49,996 bases of DNA from Sphingomonas endophytica (GTDB lineage Bacteria > Pseudomonadota > Alphaproteobacteria > Sphingomonadales > Sphingomonadaceae), in assembly GCF_001476895.1 (NCBI RefSeq), contig NZ_LDTB01000027.1:1-49996 (forward strand), read 5' to 3'. Position numbers and translations under genes: made by a program. Below the pieces are notes generated by a model. That model was not told where the DNA came from. It was given only the letters and a program-made list of their open reading frames with translations, and made no database searches. Position 1 is the first letter of the stretch. Every line of letters begins with the position of its first letter. This document shows positions 46,697 to 49,996 of the stretch, in pieces.

Positions 46697-47089
46697 TCAC
46701 CGCCGACGGAAGGAGCCGCGCGCGATCCAGAGGCCGAGCGCGAGCAGCGCCAGCGGGGCGAGCCAGAGCGGCAGGGTGACGGCGCGCAGCGGCGGCGCAT
46801 AGCTGACGTAATCGCCGTAGCGCGCGATCAGCCAGTCGCGGACCGCCGCCGGCTTTTCGCCCGAAGCGATGCGTTGACGCACCAGCGCGCGCATTTCCCC
46901 CGCCATGTCGGCGTCGGAATCGGCGATCGACTGCCCCTGACAGACCACGCAGCGCAGCGTCTCCATCAGGCCGCGCGCCTGTCGTTCCTGATCGGGGTCG
47001 CGGAGCTGGGTATAGGCGAGCGGCGGCAGCGCGGTCTGCGCGGCGACCGGCACCGCCGTCAGCAACGCGACGAGCGCGAGCCGCTTCAT
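46697..47089 (-). CDS. ccmH: Cytochrome c-type biogenesis protein CcmH
   Basis: The 130-residue protein has a signal peptide (MKRLALVALLTAVPVAAQ), the heme-handling motif LRCVVCQGQSIADSDADMA with C47 and C50, a helical region (MRALVRQRIASGEKPAAVRDWL) and one C-terminal membrane helix (LPLWLAPLALLALGLWIA). CcmH keeps apocytochrome CXXCH thiols reduced and works with CcmF in heme ligation. The ATG at 47089 overlaps the ccmG stop (ATGA). The longer frame upstream is antisense-free shadow of ccmG. It ends the ccm run in this window. Confidence 0.95.
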   Translation of the reverse strand: MKRLALVALLTAVPVAAQTALPPLAYTQLRDPDQERQARGLMETLRCVVCQGQSIADSDADMAGEMRALVRQRIASGEKPAAVRDWLIARYGDYVSYAPPLRAVTLPLWLAPLALLALGLWIARGSFRRR

Positions 47090-47619
47090 TGCGCCGCCGC
47101 CAGCGCCTGCATCAGTTCGGGCACGTCCTCCGGCCGGATGTCGCCGACATGCTGCGCGCGGATCACGCCCGTGCCGTCGACGACGAACGTCTCCGGCACG
47201 CCCGAGGAGCCGAGCGCCAGTTGGACGCGGCTGTGCGCGTCGGCGCCGATCCGGGCATAGGGATCGCCGTTGCGGCGCAGGAACGCCGCGATATCCCCGG
47301 GCGTGTCCTTGATCGCGATGGCGTCGATCGGGATGCCGGCCGCCTTCAGCGTCATCAGCTGCGGCGCCTCCGCGATGCACGGCACGCACCAGCTGGCGAA
47401 GACGTTGAGCAGGCGCGGCTTGCCCTGCCGGAAGTCGGCGCTCGACAGGCCGGGCTTCCCGGGCGCGATCGCGGGCAGCGTGAAATCGGGCAGCGCGCGC
47501 CCGACCAGCGCCGAGCGGACGGTGCGGTCGGCGGGCCTCCACAGGCCCCAGGCGACGACCGCGACGATCAGCGCGAAGATGCCGAGCGGCAGCCAGCGCT
47601 TCATGCGCCCGCTCTTCAT
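47086..47619 (-). CDS. ccmG: Thiol:disulfide interchange protein CcmG/DsbE
   Basis: The 177-residue protein has an N-terminal membrane anchor (about residues 8-27, RWLPLGIFALIVAVVAWGLW) and a periplasmic thioredoxin fold with FASWCVPCIAEAP (C78, C81) and GVPETFVVD, the cis-proline loop. It reduces apocytochrome c thiols before heme attachment, taking electrons from DsbD or CcdA. Start choice: three in-frame ATGs (47634, 47619, 47604) arise from a 15-base tandem repeat; AGGAG stands seven bases before 47619. The ATG at 47634 overlaps the ccmF stop and may also serve. The anchor is the same in all cases. Confidence 0.94.
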   Translation of the reverse strand: MKSGRMKRWLPLGIFALIVAVVAWGLWRPADRTVRSALVGRALPDFTLPAIAPGKPGLSSADFRQGKPRLLNVFASWCVPCIAEAPQLMTLKAAGIPIDAIAIKDTPGDIAAFLRRNGDPYARIGADAHSRVQLALGSSGVPETFVVDGTGVIRAQHVGDIRPEDVPELMQALAAAQ

Positions 47620-47634
47620 GCGCCCGCTCCTCAT
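47599..47634 (-). repeat. ccmG: Tandem 15-base repeat with three in-frame ATGs at the ccmG start
   Basis: The unit ATGARGAGCGGGCGC occurs at 47634-47620 and 47619-47605, followed by ATGAAG. Each copy holds an ATG and an AGGAG- or AAGAG-like sequence, so each serves as Shine-Dalgarno for the next. The first ATG overlaps the ccmF stop. Confidence 0.85.
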
Positions 47635-49556
47635 GTGAACGCCTCCGCGCGCTGCTTCGTACGCCACAAGCGCCACTGGTGACCGAGCAGCGACAGCGCG
47701 CCGCCCAGCGCGATCAGCGCGCCGCCCAGCCAGATCAGCGTCACGAACGGCTTCCACCACAAGCGCAGCTGCCAGCGCCCGTCGTCACCGAGCGCGCCGA
47801 GGACGGTGTAGAGCTGCCCGTTCCACATCGTCGCGATCGCGCTTTCGTTGGTGGTGGTGACGGGTGTGGTGAAATAGCGGACCTGCGGGCGCAGCACGAA
47901 ACTTTGGCCATCCCCGTCCGTGACCGACAGCCGCCCCTCGATCGCGGTCCAGTTATCGCTGACCAGCGGGCGGACGCCCTCCAGCCGGACGGTGTAGCCC
48001 GCGACCCGTGCGGGATCGCCGACGCCGACCGCCAGCAACGTCTCCTGCGTATAGGCGGTGCTGATCGCCATGCCGGCCAGCGACACCGCGATGCCGAGAT
48101 GCGCGATCACCATGCCCCATAATTGCAGCGGGGCGCGGCGCAGGTTGCGCCGGGCGAGCGGCGCGACGCTGGCGACCGCCAGCCCGGCGGCGAGCGCGAC
48201 CCCGGCGAGCGGCAGCACGCCGATCGGCCCGGCCAGCAGGAACACCCCGACCCCGGCCGCCAGCGTCGCGGCGATCGCGGGGAACAGCCGCTGGATCACC
48301 GCCTCGGCTTCGTCCCGCCGCCAGCGCAGCAGCGGGCCGACCGCCATCACCGCGACCAGCAACAGCGCGATCGGCCCGGCGGTCGAATCGAAGAACGGCG
48401 GGCCGACCGACAATTGCACGTCGAACGCGCCGGCGACGATCGGGTAAAAGGTGCCGATCAGGACGATGCCGAGAATGACGGTCAGCAGCAGATTGTTGGC
48501 GACCAGCGAGCCTTCACGGCTGAACGGTTCGAACAATTTCCCCTGCCGCACCGTGCCGACGCGCGCGCCGAACAAGGCGAGCGCGCCGCCGATGTAGAGC
48601 AGCAGCAGCACGAGAATGAAGCTGCCACGGCGCGGATCGACCGCGAAGGCGTGGACGCTGGTCAGGATGCCCGAGCGGACCAGGAAGGTGCCGATCATGC
48701 TCATCGAGAAAGCGACGACCGCCAGCATCACGGTCCACGCACGCAACCCGTCGCGGGTCGCCAGCACCGTCACCGAATGGAGCAGCGCGGTGGCGGCGAG
48801 CCACGGCATCAGGCTGGCGTTCTCGACCGGATCCCAGAACCACCAGCCGCCCCAGCCGAGTTCGTAATAGGCCCAGTAGCTGCCGGCGGTGATGCCGAGC
48901 GTCAGGAAGATCCACGCCCCCAGCACCCACGGCCGCATCGCGCGCGCGAACGCCGGGCCGACGTCGCGCGTCACCAATGCGCCGACCGCGAAGGAGAAGG
49001 CGACCGACAGCCCGACATAGCCCGCGTAGAGCGTCGGCGGGTGGAAGGCGAGGCCGGGATCCTGCAACAGCGGGTTCAGCCCCGCGCCATCGGGCGGCGC
49101 GGGATTGAGACGCGCGAACGGGTTCGAGGCGAAGAGCAGGAAGGCGTAGAAGCCGAGCGCGATCGTCGCCTGTGCCGCCAGTGTCGCCACCAGCGTGCGC
49201 TCGGCCAGCCGATGCTCGAACCGCGCGACGGCGGCCCCGGCCAGCCCGAGGATCGTGACCCACAGCAGCATCGAGCCTTCGTGGTTTCCCCACGCGCCCG
49301 CGAACTTGTAGAGCCACGGCTTGGCGGAATGGCTGTTGGTGGCGACCAGCGCGACCGACATGTCGCTGTCGAGGAACGCCGCGATCAGCGCCGCCATCGC
49401 CAGCGCCGCCAGCGCGCCCTGCACCACCGCGACGGCGCGGATCGCGGTGGTCGCCTGCGGCATGGCACGGCGGAGCGCGAGGGCGCCGAGCAGCGCCTGC
49501 AACGCCGCCAGCGCGGCGGCGAGCCAGAGGGCGGCCAGCCCGGTCTCGGCGGTCAT
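47631..49556 (-). CDS. ccmF: Heme lyase subunit CcmF
   Basis: The 641-residue integral membrane protein has about fourteen helices. WGGWWFWDPVENASLMPWL is the tryptophan-rich heme-handling (WWD) signature of the CcmF/CcmC/CcsA group; conserved histidines are seen in GNHEGSML and FHPPTLYAGYVG. It attaches heme from CcmE to apocytochrome c at the periplasmic side with CcmH and CcmG. The ATG at 49556 is chosen since the protein begins there in the family; the open frame beyond runs into repeat DNA. No ccmE directly precedes it: a 338-base repeat-rich gap does. Confidence 0.95.
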   Translation of the reverse strand: MTAETGLAALWLAAALAALQALLGALALRRAMPQATTAIRAVAVVQGALAALAMAALIAAFLDSDMSVALVATNSHSAKPWLYKFAGAWGNHEGSMLLWVTILGLAGAAVARFEHRLAERTLVATLAAQATIALGFYAFLLFASNPFARLNPAPPDGAGLNPLLQDPGLAFHPPTLYAGYVGLSVAFSFAVGALVTRDVGPAFARAMRPWVLGAWIFLTLGITAGSYWAYYELGWGGWWFWDPVENASLMPWLAATALLHSVTVLATRDGLRAWTVMLAVVAFSMSMIGTFLVRSGILTSVHAFAVDPRRGSFILVLLLLYIGGALALFGARVGTVRQGKLFEPFSREGSLVANNLLLTVILGIVLIGTFYPIVAGAFDVQLSVGPPFFDSTAGPIALLLVAVMAVGPLLRWRRDEAEAVIQRLFPAIAATLAAGVGVFLLAGPIGVLPLAGVALAAGLAVASVAPLARRNLRRAPLQLWGMVIAHLGIAVSLAGMAISTAYTQETLLAVGVGDPARVAGYTVRLEGVRPLVSDNWTAIEGRLSVTDGDGQSFVLRPQVRYFTTPVTTTNESAIATMWNGQLYTVLGALGDDGRWQLRLWWKPFVTLIWLGGALIALGGALSLLGHQWRLWRTKQRAEAFT

Positions 49557-49655
49557 GCGGGAAAAGGCCTTTGAATCACCACGCCGCCATACGCCGGATC
49601 GCGGGGGGACGTCGAGGGTGCGGGGCGGTGCCGTCGTTCCCGTGGTTACCAGCAC

Positions 49656-49800
49656 CGTCATTCCCGCCCTTCGGCTGCCTGCAAGGCAGGCGCTCAGGAT
49701 AAACTTTGGCCGCAGGCCAAAGGCGGGAATCCAGACGCACAGGTCGTCGCAAGGGTCGCGACGTCAGAGGTTCTGGATTCCCGCCTGCGCGGGGATGACG
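49656..49800. repeat. Dispersed repeat family D, compound inverted repeat
   Basis: Sequence beginning CGTCATTCCCGCC at 49656 and GGCGGGAATCCAG near 49723-49735 form one fold; a second piece, CTGGATTCCCGCC to GGGATGACG (49772-49800), is its inverted partner. Between lie two smaller hairpins, around GCCTGCAAGGCAGGC and TTTGGCCGCAGGCCAAA. Confidence 0.75.
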
Positions 49801-49810
49801 AGTGGGGCAC

Positions 49811-49885
49811 GTCATTGCGAGCGGAGCGAAGCCATCCAGGGCGTCCTGGTCCGGCTCTGGATTGCTTCGCTCCGCTCGCAATGAC
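49811..49885. repeat. Dispersed palindrome family A, complete copy
   Basis: Inverted 29-base arms at 49811-49839 and 49857-49885 begin GTCATTGCGAGCGGAGCGAA and end in ATCCAG, with one mismatch between arms. The spacer is 17 bases, against 16 in the copies at 18 kb. It stands just behind the stop of the partial gene at the window edge. Confidence 0.9.
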
Positions 49886-49894
49886 GAGAGAGCC

Positions 49895-49996
49895 TCACAC
49901 CCGCCGGTGCTTGCCGCCGTAATGCTGGCCGATGTAGCTGCCGATCCGCGCCATTTCGGTCGCCGCCGAGCGGGCGGTTTCGGCGCAGCAGGGGAT
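49895..49996 (-). CDS. C-terminal end of an unrecognised protein
   Basis: Reading in from the window edge on the minus strand, an open frame of 33 residues ends at TGA (49895-49897): it contains IPCCAETARSAATEM and ends IGQHYGGKHRRV. The basic, histidine-containing tail and CC pair are not recognised. It is not the usual end of CcmE, the gene often found before ccmF. A gene is likely because the frame is codon-biased like its neighbours and a palindrome starts just behind the stop. Confidence 0.45.
   Translation of the reverse strand: MPCCAETARSAATEMARIGSYIGQHYGGKHRRV

Larger units (their letters stand above)
49557..49894. other. Gene-free, repeat-rich interval before ccmF
   Basis: This 338-base stretch has no credible gene: open frames in it only translate repeats. 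It holds a family D palindrome (49656-49800) and a family A palindrome (49811-49885). The bases next to ccmF carry no clear promoter. Confidence 0.8.

Overview
The window reads as chromosomal DNA of a sphingomonad-type alphaproteobacterium (Sphingomonadales, probably Sphingomonas or a close relative). The inference rests on very high GC coding sequence, densely overlapping genes with frequent GTG/TTG starts, an alkaline phosphatase of the Sphingomonas threonine-nucleophile type, a general-stress (EcfG-like) promoter, and several families of short dispersed palindromes between genes. No rRNA, tRNA, CRISPR array, prophage or transposase was seen.

Layout. 1-5142 (+): a periplasmic aldehyde oxidoreductase of the PaoABC type (end of paoA, paoB, paoC) with two cofactor-maturation genes (XdhC family and a MocA-like nucleotidyltransferase). 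5275-6159 (+): PAS-GGDEF diguanylate cyclase. 6161-10954 (-): tripartite MacAB-like export system (outer membrane factor, adaptor, ATPase, permease). 11015-20111 (-): a propionyl-CoA module in the order pccB, a GIY-YIG gene, methylmalonyl-CoA epimerase, an enoyl-CoA hydratase/isomerase, methylmalonyl-CoA mutase, a small LprI-like gene, biotin synthase, pccA. A divergent PrpR/ScfR-like regulator (20316-21686, +) lies across a control region with three TTGCGAA boxes. The set would carry propionyl-CoA to succinyl-CoA, with bioB supplying the biotin that pccA needs.

21763-28368: chemotaxis receptor (+), amidohydrolase (-), DUF3298-type lipoprotein-like or exported protein (+), threonine ammonia-lyase (+), Bpt leucyl-transferase (+). 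28375-29523 (-): membrane GGDEF protein. 29631-32868 (-): a three-gene cluster of circularly permuted ATP-grasp, alpha-E and transglutaminase-like proteins, a predicted peptide-modifying system; the transglutaminase lacks its catalytic cysteine. 32958-34988 (-): DsbD. 35039-36694 (+): alkaline phosphatase. 36741-37223 (-): DUF4142 stress protein under an EcfG-like promoter. 37319-39094 (-): SLC13 permease with two RCK-C domains. 39143-45234 (-): tamB and tamA. 45367-46642: three small envelope proteins. 46697-49556 (-): ccmF, ccmG, ccmH for cytochrome c maturation. 49557-49894 is gene-free and repeat-rich; a gene end that I do not recognise closes the window.

The most unusual points are the cysteine-less transglutaminase in the ATP-grasp cluster, the GIY-YIG gene bracketed by two copies of the same palindrome inside a metabolic operon, the TTGCGAA control region, and repeat arms that run into gene starts. 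All functional statements come from reading motifs and context; no database search was possible.
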